Shown: positions 6,698 through 13,873, counted from the first letter of the stretch. The stretch is DNA of 13,873 bases from JBPCOB01 sp051000715 (GCA_051000715.1 JBPCOB010000029.1:1-13873); one strand, 5' to 3'. Numbers and translations: made by a program. The notes: generated from the letters alone by a model not told the origin.

Positions 6698-9199
6698 ATG
6701 ACCGAGACGGCCAGCAGCGAGGTCGCCGCCGCCGCGGTGTACGACCCGCACGCGATCCAGGAGCGCTGGCTGCCCGTGTGGGAGGAACTGCGGCTGTTCG
6801 AGGCGGCCGGGGCGGAGGACCCGCGACCGCGCAAGTACGTCGTCGACATGTTCTCCTATCCCTCCGGCGACCTGCACATGGGCCACGCCGAGGCGTGGGC
6901 CATCGGCGACGCGATCGCCCGCTTCGAGCGCATGCGCGGGGCCAACGTGCTGCACCCCATCGGCTGGGACTCCTTCGGGCTGCCCGCCGAGAACGCCGCT
7001 CTGGCCCGGGGGATGGACCCTCGCGAGTGGACCTACGCCAACATCGCGGTCCAGGCCGAGTCGTTCCGGCGGATGGGCATCTCCCTGGACTGGCGGACCC
7101 GGCTGCACACCTCCGACCCCGAGTACTACCGCTGGACTCAATGGCTGTTCCTGCGGTTGTTCGAGCGCAGCCTGGCCTACCGCAAGGCGAGCCCGGTAAA
7201 CTGGTGCCCCAACGACAAGACCGTCCTGGCCAACGAGCAGGTCATTGCAGGCCGATGCGAGCGCTGCAACGCGGTGGTGACCAAGCGGACGCTGACCCAG
7301 TGGTTCTTCCGGATCACCGACTATGCCGACCGGCTGCTGGCCGACATGGCGGAGCTGGAGGGCCGCTGGCCGGAGCGCGTGCTCACCATGCAGCGCAACT
7401 GGATCGGCCGCTCGACCGGGGCCGAGGTCGACTTCGTGATCGAGGGTCGGGCCGAGCCGCTGCGGGTCTTCACCACCCGGCCGGACACCCTGTACGGCGC
7501 CACGTTCTTCGTAGTCGCGGTCGACTCCGGGCTGGCCGCCGAGCTGGCAGCGGGCGGCGGGCACGAGACGCAGTTCGCGGCGTACCGGGAGTCGGTCCGG
7601 TCTATGACGGAGATCGACCGGCTGTCCACCGAGCGGCCGAAGACCGGCGTCTTCCTGGGTCGGTACGCCGTCAACCCGGTCAGCGGGGAGCGGATCCCGG
7701 TGTACGCCGCCGACTACGTGCTCGCCGAGTACGGCACCGGGGCGATCATGGCGGTGCCCGCGCACGACCAGCGCGACCTGGACTTCGCCCGGACGTTCGG
7801 GCTGCCGGTCCGGGTGGTGATCGACACCGGCGAGCCGGACCCGGCGCAGACCGGCCTGGCGACCCCGGGGGAGGGGGCGGTGGTCAACTCCGGCCGGTAC
7901 GACGGCCTGCCCAAGGCGGTCGCCGTCTCCCGGATCACCGCCGACCTGGCCGACGCCGGCCGAGGCCGGGCCGCGACCACCTACCGGCTGCGGGACTGGC
8001 TGCTGAGCCGCCAGCGGTACTGGGGCGCGCCGATCCCGATCGTGCACTGCCCGGGCTGCGGCGAGGTCGCCGTACCCGACGACGAGCTGCCGGTCCGGCT
8101 GCCCCAGACCGGATACTCGCTGCGCCCCGAGGGCGGCCAGTCTCCGTTGGAGTCGGCGACCGAGTGGGTCGCCGCGTCATGCCCGCGCTGCGGCGGGGCG
8201 GCGCGGCGCGACACGGACACGATGGACACCTTCGTCGACTCCTCCTGGTATTTCCTGCGCTACCCGTCGGTGGGGGACCACACCGCGCCGTTCGACCCCG
8301 CGCAGCTGCGGCGCTGGGCCCCCGTCGACCAGTACATCGGCGGGATCGAGCACGCCACCGGCCATCTGCTGTACGCCCGCTTCCTGACCAAGGTGCTGTG
8401 CGACCTGGGGTTCGTCGAGTTCTCCGAGCCGTTCCGCGCCCTGATCAACCAGGGACAAGTGATCATGGACGGCGCCTCGATGAGCAAGACGAAGGGCAAC
8501 CTGGTCAACCTGCAGGCGGAGCTGGCCGTCCACGGGCCGGACGCTGTCCGGGTCACGATGCTCTTCGCCGGACCGCCGGAGGACGACGTCGACTGGGCCG
8601 ACGTCTCCGCGACCGGGTCGGGCAAGTGGCTGGCCCGGGTGTGGCGGCTGGCCGGCGACGTGGGCGGCGCCGGCGCCGGCTCCTCGCCTCTGGACGGCGA
8701 CCTCGCGCTGCGGACCGTCGTACACCGGCTGGTCGACGAGGCGACCCGGCTGGTCGAGGGCTGCCGCTTCAACGTGGCGATCGCCCGGCTGATGGAGTTG
8801 ACCAGCGCGCTCCGCAAGGCGGTGGACGCCGGCGCCCTGCACACGGCGGCCGGGGCGACGGCGGTGCGCGAGGGTGCCGAGGCACTCGTCCGGATGCTGT
8901 CGATCTTCGCGCCGTTCACGGCCGAGGAGGGCTGGGCGCGGCTGGGGAACGCACCGTCGGTGGTGCAGGGGGGCTGGCCGGTGGCCGAGCCGGCGCTCGT
9001 GGTGGAGGAGACGGTGACCTGCGTCGTGCAGGTTGCCGGCAAGGTGCGCGACCGGATCTCGGTGTCCGCCGGCGTCGACGAGGCGACGCTGCGCGGGCTG
9101 GCGCTGGCGACGGAGGGGGCGACCCGTGCGCTCGCCGGCCGGCCGGTGCGCGCCGTCATCGTGCGGCCGCCGAAGCTGGTGAACATCGTTCCCGGCTGA
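6698..9199 (+). CDS. leuS: Leucine--tRNA ligase (LeuRS)
   Basis: Charges tRNA-Leu with leucine at the expense of ATP; cytoplasmic and essential. It is a class Ia synthetase with the HIGH motif as HMGH (residues 60-63) and the KMSKS loop as SMSKT (594-598). The CP1 editing domain is complete: TTRPDT (259-264) and GTGAIMAVPAHD (346-357), so mischarged tRNA should be hydrolysed. Cys pairs (CERC, CPGC, CPRC) suggest zinc-binding modules. Length is 833 residues, near the shorter bacterial type (E. coli about 860) and well below the roughly 970 of the mycobacterial enzyme. The ATG at 6698 is preceded by CAGGAG (6686-6691) with 6-nt spacing. The leader upstream carries a Leu-peptide attenuator. degV follows after 37 nt but appears to have its own promoter. 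Confidence 0.97.
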   Translation: MTETASSEVAAAAVYDPHAIQERWLPVWEELRLFEAAGAEDPRPRKYVVDMFSYPSGDLHMGHAEAWAIGDAIARFERMRGANVLHPIGWDSFGLPAENAALARGMDPREWTYANIAVQAESFRRMGISLDWRTRLHTSDPEYYRWTQWLFLRLFERSLAYRKASPVNWCPNDKTVLANEQVIAGRCERCNAVVTKRTLTQWFFRITDYADRLLADMAELEGRWPERVLTMQRNWIGRSTGAEVDFVIEGRAEPLRVFTTRPDTLYGATFFVVAVDSGLAAELAAGGGHETQFAAYRESVRSMTEIDRLSTERPKTGVFLGRYAVNPVSGERIPVYAADYVLAEYGTGAIMAVPAHDQRDLDFARTFGLPVRVVIDTGEPDPAQTGLATPGEGAVVNSGRYDGLPKAVAVSRITADLADAGRGRAATTYRLRDWLLSRQRYWGAPIPIVHCPGCGEVAVPDDELPVRLPQTGYSLRPEGGQSPLESATEWVAASCPRCGGAARRDTDTMDTFVDSSWYFLRYPSVGDHTAPFDPAQLRRWAPVDQYIGGIEHATGHLLYARFLTKVLCDLGFVEFSEPFRALINQGQVIMDGASMSKTKGNLVNLQAELAVHGPDAVRVTMLFAGPPEDDVDWADVSATGSGKWLARVWRLAGDVGGAGAGSSPLDGDLALRTVVHRLVDEATRLVEGCRFNVAIARLMELTSALRKAVDAGALHTAAGATAVREGAEALVRMLSIFAPFTAEEGWARLGNAPSVVQGGWPVAEPALVVEETVTCVVQVAGKVRDRISVSAGVDEATLRGLALATEGATRALAGRPVRAVIVRPPKLVNIVPG

Positions 9200-9202
9200 C
9201 GG

Positions 9203-9230
9203 TGGCGGGTCCGCCATGCGCCGCTAACCT
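9203..9230 (+). promoter_or_regulatory. degV promoter with a perfect dyad
   Basis: TAACCT (9225-9230) is a -10 box 6 nt before the degV ATG, again suggesting a leaderless mRNA. TGGCGG-GT-CCGCCA (9203-9216) is a perfect 14-nt dyad over the expected -35 position. A 2-nt loop is too short for a stable RNA hairpin, so a DNA operator is the more natural reading. No regulator is encoded next to it. Confidence 0.4.
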
Positions 9231-9236
9231 CCGCCC

Positions 9237-10100
9237 ATGACCGGCGTGCCCTCCGTCGCCGTGGTGACCGACTCCACGGCGTACCTGCCCGCGGCCGTGG
9301 TCGAGCGATACGGCCTGGTGGTGGTGCCGTTGCAGGTCGTGCTGGACGGCCGGGTCGGAACCGAGGGACGCGACGTCCGGCCGGCCGACGTGGCGACGGC
9401 GCTGGGCCACCGGCGGGCGAAGGTGAGCACCTCACGACCCCCGCCGGCGGCATTCCTGGCCGCCTACGACGACGCCGCGAAGGCGACCGGGGCGACCGAC
9501 ATCGTCTCGGTCCACCTCTCCGGGGAGCTCTCCGGCACGGTGGAGTCCGCTCGGCTGGCCGCCGCCGACGCCGCGCCCCGGCTGCGGGTCCGGGTCGTCG
9601 ACTCGCGCTCCACCGCCATGGGCCTGGGCTTTGCGGTGATCGCGGCGGCCGCCTCGGCCGCCGACGGTGGCGGGCTGGACGAGGTCGCCCGAGCCGCGGT
9701 CGACTGCGCCGCCCGTACCTCGTGCCTGTTCTACGTCGACACGCTCGAGCACCTGCGTCGCGGTGGCCGGCTGGGTGCGGCGGCCGCGCTGCTGGGCTCG
9801 GTGCTTGCTGTGAAGCCGATCCTGCATGTCGTGGACGGGCGGATCGCCCCGCTGGCGAAGGTCCGGACCGCCTCCAAGGCGGTGGCCCGACTGGAGGAGC
9901 TGGCGATCGAGGCGGCGGGCGAGGGACCGGTGGAGCTCGCGGTGCACCACCTGGCGGCACCGCAGAAGGCGGCCCAGCTGGCCGACCGGCTTCGCTACCG
10001 GCTGGCCGGAGCGACCGAGGTCTACGTGTCGGAGGTCGGCGCGGTGGTCGGAGCGCACGTCGGCCCCGGCCTGCTCGGGGTCGTGGTCGCCCGGCGGTGA
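9237..10100 (+). CDS. DegV family fatty-acid-binding protein (FakB-like)
   Basis: A 287-residue DegV (EDD-fold) protein. The family binds one fatty acid between two lobes; its best-studied members, FakB, present the acid to the kinase FakA, giving acyl-phosphate. Recognisable segments in order: VVTDSTAYLP near the N-terminus, STSRPPPAAFLAAY, HLSGELSGTVESARLA, VVDSRSTAMGLGF, and the C-terminal lobe with LEHLRRGGRLG and KPILHVVDGRI. The ATG is preceded by a -10 box rather than a Shine-Dalgarno. The stop overlaps the plsY GTG by 4 nt. This is suggestive because PlsY uses acyl-phosphate as its acyl donor, so the pair could pass fatty acid into phospholipid. No FakA (DhaL-like) kinase is in the window. 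The bound lipid is not known. Confidence 0.94.
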   Translation: MTGVPSVAVVTDSTAYLPAAVVERYGLVVVPLQVVLDGRVGTEGRDVRPADVATALGHRRAKVSTSRPPPAAFLAAYDDAAKATGATDIVSVHLSGELSGTVESARLAAADAAPRLRVRVVDSRSTAMGLGFAVIAAAASAADGGGLDEVARAAVDCAARTSCLFYVDTLEHLRRGGRLGAAAALLGSVLAVKPILHVVDGRIAPLAKVRTASKAVARLEELAIEAAGEGPVELAVHHLAAPQKAAQLADRLRYRLAGATEVYVSEVGAVVGAHVGPGLLGVVVARR

Positions 10101-10705
10101 GCAGCCTTGCGGTGCTGGCCGCCACCGCTGGCAGCTCGTTGCCGGCGTATGCCGCTGTCACGGTGATCGGCTACCTGGTCGGGGCGGTGTCGCCGGCTGC
10201 CCTGCTGGCCCGGCGGGCGGGCGTGGACCTGCGCCGTGCGGGCAGCGGCAACCCCGGCGCGACGAATGCTGGGCGGGTGCTGGGACGCCGCGCGGGGATC
10301 GGCGTCGCCGTGGCGGACGTGGCCAAGGGGGCGTTGCCCGCGGCCGGCTTCGCCCTGGCCGGCCCGGCCCTGGGCCTGCTGGCGGGGCTGGCCGCGGTCG
10401 TCGGGCATGTGACCTCTCCGTTCCTGCGCGGCCGAGGCGGCAAGGGCGTCGCCACGGCGGCCGGTGCGGTGCTCGGGTCACACCCGCGCTGGGCGCCGTT
10501 CGTGATCGCCACCTGGCTCCTGGTACTACTGCTGTCCCGCTGGGTGGCGCTGGCCTCGGTGAGCGCTGCGCTCTCGCTCGTGGCGGTGGCCGTGGCCGTG
10601 GGGGCGTCGACGCCCTCGCTGCTGTGGGCGCTCGGGCTGGCCGGCATCGTGACCTTCCGCCACCGCGGCAACCTGGCGCGCTGGTGGGTGCGCCGGCAGG
10701 GGTAG
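10097..10705 (+). CDS. plsY: Acyl-phosphate:glycerol-3-phosphate acyltransferase PlsY
   Basis: A 202-residue membrane protein that transfers an acyl group from acyl-phosphate to sn-glycerol-3-phosphate, giving lysophosphatidic acid, the first step of phospholipid synthesis. The three PlsY motifs are all present: SGNPGATNA, the glycine-rich GRGGKGVAT loop that binds phosphate, and FRHRGNLARW at the C-terminus. Hydrophobic stretches fit the family's membrane-spanning topology (about five to seven segments). I take the GTG at 10097 because it overlaps the degV TGA (GTGA, 10097-10100) and gives the family length near 200. Translational coupling to degV fits a shared acyl-phosphate route. No partner plsX is in the window. 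Several well-known actinobacteria, such as Mycobacterium tuberculosis, use PlsB-type enzymes instead. Confidence 0.95.
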   Translation: MSSLAVLAATAGSSLPAYAAVTVIGYLVGAVSPAALLARRAGVDLRRAGSGNPGATNAGRVLGRRAGIGVAVADVAKGALPAAGFALAGPALGLLAGLAAVVGHVTSPFLRGRGGKGVATAAGAVLGSHPRWAPFVIATWLLVLLLSRWVALASVSAALSLVAVAVAVGASTPSLLWALGLAGIVTFRHRGNLARWWVRRQG

Positions 10706-10793
10706 CGGGTGTCAATGGCCAGCCCGCCGTCCACAGCCGGCCGGACCGTCCACCGGGGCGACTGAGCCGGTCGGAAACTGTCCGGCCGCTGCC

Positions 10794-10799
10794 TAGCGT
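10794..10799 (+). promoter_or_regulatory. -10 box of the comEA-comEC operon
   Basis: TAGCGT lies 7 nt before the comEA GTG, the same hexamer and nearly the same spacing as at vapB and tldD. The 101-nt gap after plsY shows no terminator. A -35 is not evident. This placement is the main reason for choosing the GTG at 10807 as the comEA start. Confidence 0.5.
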
Positions 10800-10806
10800 C
10801 GAGAAG

Positions 10807-11832
10807 GTGACACTCCGACTCCCGCGGCGGTCCGCGCCCGACGACGTCGAACGTGCCGCGGCTCGGGTACGGGCGTTGAGCGGCCCGCCGGCTGCCGTCG
10901 TACCTCACCCGGGGGACGACCCTCCCTCTGGTGGGTGGGTGCCGGACGACGACTGGCCACGGGAAGCCGACGTTGACCCCATGGCCGCTGCGGTACCGAC
11001 GGCTGCGGTGCCGAGGGCTGCGGTGCCGAGGGCTGCGGTTCCGCCCGCTCCGGCTGCGTTGACCTCCGGCGTGAGTCTGGTGACGGCTACTGACCTGCCC
11101 ACGGCGTCCGGTTCTGCCGGCAACCCGAGCGGTGCCGCCGGCCCGGGCTGGCGGCCGCTGCGGGATGCCGTGGCCGACCGGTTGCCGGCAACGCTCCGGG
11201 GGGCCGCGGTGGCGCCCAGCCGGCGGGCGGTTGCGGGCCTGGCCCTGGTGGCGCTGGCGGTCGTCGCGGCGACCGGCTGGCTGGTGCTGCGCAACGGTCC
11301 GCAGCCCACCGCCGTCGGCACTGTTGCGCGCACCCTTCCGAGCAGCACGGCGAGTGCGGGGCCGGCCAAGGTCCTGCTGGTGGATGTCGCCGGCAAGGTA
11401 CGCCGGCCCGGGGTGGTCAGTCTCCCGCTCGGGTCGCGGGTCGCCGACGCGCTGCGGGCGGCCGGCGGCGTCCGTCCGGGGGTGGACGTCGGGCTGCTCA
11501 ACCTCGCTCGGCCGCTGACCGACGGCGAGCAGGTCATCGTGGGGCTGGCCGGACCCGGCGCCGGACCAGCGGTAGCGGGCACGGGCACCGGCCCACCGGC
11601 GTCGGGCGCCGGTTCAGGCGGGGCGGGGTCTGCAGCCGGCAGCCCGGTGAACCTCAACCTGGCGACCGCTGCCGATCTGGACGGGCTGCCCGGCGTGGGT
11701 CCCGTGCTGGCGCAGCGGATCGTCGACTGGCGGACCGCGCACGGGCCGTTCACCAGCGTGGACCAGCTGCGCGAGGTCTCCGGCATCGGAGACCGACGAT
11801 TCCAGGATCTCAAGGACCTGGTGCGAGTGTGA
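10807..11832 (+). CDS. comEA: ComEA-type DNA-binding competence protein with long N-terminal extension
   Basis: A 341-residue protein predicted to bind incoming double-stranded DNA at the outer face of the membrane and hand it to the ComEC channel. Order of parts: an N-terminal cytoplasmic region (1-139) rich in Ala, Pro and charged residues, with four AAVP-type repeats at about 61-80; one membrane helix (about 141-161); an SLBB domain (about 188-247, LLVDVAGKVRRPGVV); a Gly/Ala/Pro linker; and two helix-hairpin-helix motifs (281-341, LPGVGPVLAQRI and VSGIGDRRFQDL). Firmicute ComEA proteins are near 200 residues, so the extension is large. The frame is open further upstream, into plsY; the GTG at 10807 is preferred because of the -10 box in front. 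The stop overlaps comEC by 4 nt. Confidence 0.9.
   Translation: MTLRLPRRSAPDDVERAAARVRALSGPPAAVVPHPGDDPPSGGWVPDDDWPREADVDPMAAAVPTAAVPRAAVPRAAVPPAPAALTSGVSLVTATDLPTASGSAGNPSGAAGPGWRPLRDAVADRLPATLRGAAVAPSRRAVAGLALVALAVVAATGWLVLRNGPQPTAVGTVARTLPSSTASAGPAKVLLVDVAGKVRRPGVVSLPLGSRVADALRAAGGVRPGVDVGLLNLARPLTDGEQVIVGLAGPGAGPAVAGTGTGPPASGAGSGGAGSAAGSPVNLNLATAADLDGLPGVGPVLAQRIVDWRTAHGPFTSVDQLREVSGIGDRRFQDLKDLVRV
10986..11045 (+). repeat. 15-bp tandem repeat within comEA
   Basis: Four tandem units of 15 bp; the second and third (11001-11015, 11016-11030) are identical, GGCTGCGGTGCCGAG, and the first and fourth are diverged. The unit is five codons, so copy-number change keeps the comEA frame and only alters the length of the AAVPR-type linker ahead of the membrane helix. 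Confidence 0.8.
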
Positions 11833-12641
11833 GCACCGACGACCTGGTGGCGGCCGGGGCCGGCGCGCCGGTCCGTGCCGACCTGCGGTTGGCCGGCCCG
11901 GCCGGCGCGGCATGGCTCACCTGCGCAGTGCTGCTCGGCGCCACGCCACGCGTTGCGCTGACGCTCGCCGGGATTCTCGGTGCAGCCGGCGCGGCAGCTC
12001 TGGCGGTACGGCGCTTCTCCTCCGCTGCGGTCGCCGCGGTGCTGTTGTGCGCATCGGCCGCGGCCGCAGTGGCCGGCTTCCGACTTGCGGCCCTGGCCGC
12101 TGGTCCGGTGCCGCGACTCGCCGCGGCCGGCGCATCGGCCAGCGTGGAGCTGGTCGTCACGGGTGATCCTGAGCTGCACGCCGCCAGGGTCCGCGGGTCG
12201 GGCCGGAGCCGCGACCTCGTGGTGATGCGAGCTCGGGTCGAGCGGGTGGTCGTGCGCAGCATCGGCGTCCGGGTGCGGACGCCGGTCGTTGTACTGGCTA
12301 CCGGTCCTGGCTGGACCGCCCTGCTCCCCACCTCGCGGGTGGTTGCCTCCGGTCGGCTGGCACCGCCGCGGCGTGGCGACCTGGTGGCCGCCGTCCTGCT
12401 GGCGCGCGGGCCACCGCGTCTACTGCACGAACCGTCGACACCGCAGCGGGTCGCCGGCAGGATTCGGGCCGGGCTGCGGTCGGCGAGCACCGTACTGCCG
12501 GCCGACGTCGAGGGGCTCCTGCCCGGACTGGTCATCGGGGACACCTCCCGGCTCGACCCCGCGCTGCGGCAGGACTTCCGCACTACCGGGATGACGCACC
12601 TGGTGGCGGTGTCGGGCGACAATGTCGGTTCAACAAGGTAA
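11829..12641 (+). pseudogene. comEC: comEC, 5' part, interrupted by an integrated element
   Basis: ComEC is the membrane channel that carries one DNA strand into the cell during transformation. This frame gives only 270 residues against roughly 750-800 for whole ComEC proteins. Residues 28-90 hold about three membrane helices, followed by a soluble region matching the N-terminal DUF4131/OB-like domain (about 104-200). The competence domain then begins (GLVIGDTSRLDPALR, TTGMTHLVAVSG) and breaks off at VSGDNVGSTR-stop, where family members continue with VSGxNVA and further helices. The last four or so codons are probably element sequence. GTG 11829 overlaps the comEA TGA (GTGA). A serine recombinase gene begins 9 nt after the stop, identifying the cause of the break. 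The 3' part presumably lies beyond the element, outside the window. Confidence 0.88.
12610..12621. other. 12-nt dyad at the comEC/element junction
   Basis: TGTCG-GG-CGACA is a perfect dyad that encodes part of the VSGDN motif. Serine integrase attachment sites are imperfect dyads around a 2-bp core, so this may be part of the original comEC attB. The crossover could also lie a few bases to the right (12617-12632); the other junction would be needed to fix it. Confidence 0.35.
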
Positions 12642-13873
12642 GGTTCCTACATGCCAATGACCCCGCGAGCGGCGATCTACGCGAGGGTGAGCAGCGATCC
12701 TCGCGGAAGCGCTCGATCAGTAGCCGAGCAGGAGCGGGAGTGCCGGCGAACGGCCGCCTTGGCCGGCTGGGACGTTGTCGAGCTGTTCATCGACAACGAC
12801 CGCTCGGCGAGCCGGTACGCGACCAAGTCGCGGCCGGCGTACGCGGGGCTGGTCGAGTTCGTGCGAAGCCGAAGCTGCGACGTGGTGGTCACCTGGGAGG
12901 CCAGCCGGTTTCAGCGGGACCTGCAGGACTACGTCGTGCTGAGGGAGCTGTGCCGGGATCGCGGAGTTCTCTGGTCCTACTCTGGCCGGACGTATGACCT
13001 GTCCAGGACCGATGATCGGCTCACCACTGGCTTGGACGCGCTGTTGGCCGAGCGGGAGTCGGACATGACGCGTGACCGGGTGCTCCGATCGGTACGCGCC
13101 AATGCTGATGCGGGACGGCCGCACGGCAAGCTGCTCTACGGCTACCGGCGGGTCTACGACGACAACACCGGCGCGCTGACCGAGCAGGTGCCCAGGGAGG
13201 ACCAGGCCGTCGTCGTCCGGGAGGCAGCCCGACGGGTGGCGACAGGGGAAACGCCGCACGCGGTGGCGAGTGACCTGAACCGGCGCGGGATTCCGGCACC
13301 CCGCGGGGGTTGCTGGGATCTCACCCAGATCCGCCGGCTGGTGACCAACCCAGCCTATGTTGGCAAGCGGGTTCATCGCGGCAAGGTGGTGGGGGAGGCC
13401 GTCTGGCCCGCGCTGGTTGACGAGGCCACGTTCTACACCTGCGTGAGCCGGATGAGCGACCCGCGCCGGAAGACGGTTCGGGACAGCGCCATCAAGCACC
13501 TTCTCAGCGGCATTGCGATCTGCGGCGTCTGCGGTGCTCGGGTGGTCGTGCAGAAGAACCGGGGGTCTCGGGCGTACCTATGCCCTGATGGCTTCCACGT
13601 GTCCCGGCGGCAAGATCACGTCGACGACCTAGTAACCAAGGTCCTCGTGACCCGGCTGGCGCGCCCGGACGTCCTCGAGCTTCTGGGTGGTGCCCAGTCC
13701 GACGACCGCGTCAGCGCCGCGCTGGGTGAGGCTGCCGAGAAGCGAGCCCGCCTGGAGTCCTTCTACGACTCGGCGGCTGAGGGAGAGCTGACTCCGGCGG
13801 CGTTGGCTCGGATCGAGGCCCGGCTCATACCGGAGATCGAGGCGGCCGAACGCTACGCCCGAGAGGTGACCGT
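12622..13873 (+). mobile_element. End of a serine-recombinase integrative element inserted in comEC (partial)
   Basis: The comEC frame stops matching its family at about 12626 and a large serine recombinase starts at 12651, facing away from the junction. Recombinase genes commonly lie directly inside one end of the element they move. The left boundary is approximate. The right end, cargo and nature of the element (prophage, conjugative or mobilisable) are outside the window. Confidence 0.8.
12651..13873 (+). CDS. Large serine recombinase (site-specific integrase), C-terminus cut by window end
   Basis: At least 407 residues, open to the window edge. Large serine recombinases make staggered breaks in attP and attB through a phosphoserine link and need no arm sites or high homology. 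The N-terminal resolvase domain shows IYARVSSD with likely nucleophile S14, and the conserved arginines of SRFQRD (R86, R89); a long helix follows (ERESDMTRDRVLRSV). The recombinase domain comes next (about 158-270, GKLLYGYRRV to WDLTQIRRLVTNPAYVGKR), then a zinc-ribbon with CGVC (C291, C294), C311 and perhaps H316, and a coiled-coil beginning near 345. These are the parts of phage and ICE integrases, not of small resolvases. The ATG at 12651 is preceded by AAGG (12640-12643); a second ATG is at 12657. Nothing indicates damage in the visible part. Confidence 0.95.
   Translation, partial: MPMTPRAAIYARVSSDPRGSARSVAEQERECRRTAALAGWDVVELFIDNDRSASRYATKSRPAYAGLVEFVRSRSCDVVVTWEASRFQRDLQDYVVLRELCRDRGVLWSYSGRTYDLSRTDDRLTTGLDALLAERESDMTRDRVLRSVRANADAGRPHGKLLYGYRRVYDDNTGALTEQVPREDQAVVVREAARRVATGETPHAVASDLNRRGIPAPRGGCWDLTQIRRLVTNPAYVGKRVHRGKVVGEAVWPALVDEATFYTCVSRMSDPRRKTVRDSAIKHLLSGIAICGVCGARVVVQKNRGSRAYLCPDGFHVSRRQDHVDDLVTKVLVTRLARPDVLELLGGAQSDDRVSAALGEAAEKRARLESFYDSAAEGELTPAALARIEARLIPEIEAAERYAREVT

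Noticed and set aside
6599..8047. 482-codon minus-strand ORF opposite leuS
   Set aside because: Antisense shadow caused by high GC; no recognisable domain, and leuS is certain on the other strand.
6691..9240. 849-codon plus-strand ORF over the whole of leuS
   Set aside because: Out-of-frame shadow; its translation is Arg/Gly/Pro-rich without domains, while the leuS frame has all synthetase motifs.
8260..10161. 633-codon minus-strand ORF opposite leuS and degV
   Set aside because: Very rich in Arg, Pro and Ser, spans two confident plus-strand genes, no motif.
10905..12179. 424-codon minus-strand ORF opposite comEA and comEC
   Set aside because: Antisense to two confident genes, low-complexity composition.
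1..13873. CRISPR array or complete transposon
   Set aside because: No regularly spaced repeats, no transposase, and no terminal inverted repeats were seen; the only mobile features are the two element ends.

Overview
The window is chromosomal DNA from a very high-GC Gram-positive bacterium, most likely an actinomycete. The clues are strong G/C bias at third codon positions, GTG starts in overlapping GTGA junctions, TANNNT -10 boxes 6-7 nt ahead of start codons (leaderless transcription), and the block leuS-degV-plsY-comEA-comEC. I cannot name the genus.

Left end (1-1190). Bases 1-234 carry several GGAGTCCGC-type repeats in both orientations, and 235-274 hold the T-arm and 3' acceptor strand of a tRNA with no 5' half. 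I read this as the distal junction of an integrated element lying mostly left of the window. Next comes a decayed minus-strand gene for a probable secreted beta-rich protein (519-954, at least one frameshift) and an uncertain small Cys-containing ORF.

1190-3700. A secreted subtilisin-type (S8) protease has its catalytic residues intact, but an in-frame TAG directly follows its signal peptide. Convergent to it is a vapBC toxin-antitoxin pair on the minus strand.

3764-6534, minus strand. tldD and pmbA/tldE form a two-gene operon with a 4-nt overlap, encoding the two subunits of a TldD/TldE peptidase. Their promoter is back to back with, and overlaps, that of leuS.

6564-12641, plus strand. leuS follows a short leader with a 12-residue peptide (MTDVRLLLTGPR, three consecutive Leu codons), a 10-bp hairpin and an intrinsic terminator, the layout of a ribosome-mediated attenuator. 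degV and plsY overlap by 4 nt and may link fatty-acid binding to acyl-phosphate-dependent phospholipid synthesis. comEA and comEC, also overlapping by 4 nt, encode DNA-uptake components.

Right end (12617-13873). comEC is cut at its conserved VSGxN motif. A large serine recombinase gene begins 9 nt after the truncated frame stops and runs off the window. This is the end of a serine-integrase element inserted in comEC, so competence is probably disabled while it is integrated. Part of a tyrosine-type element and part of a serine-type element therefore appear to bracket about 12 kb of host sequence.
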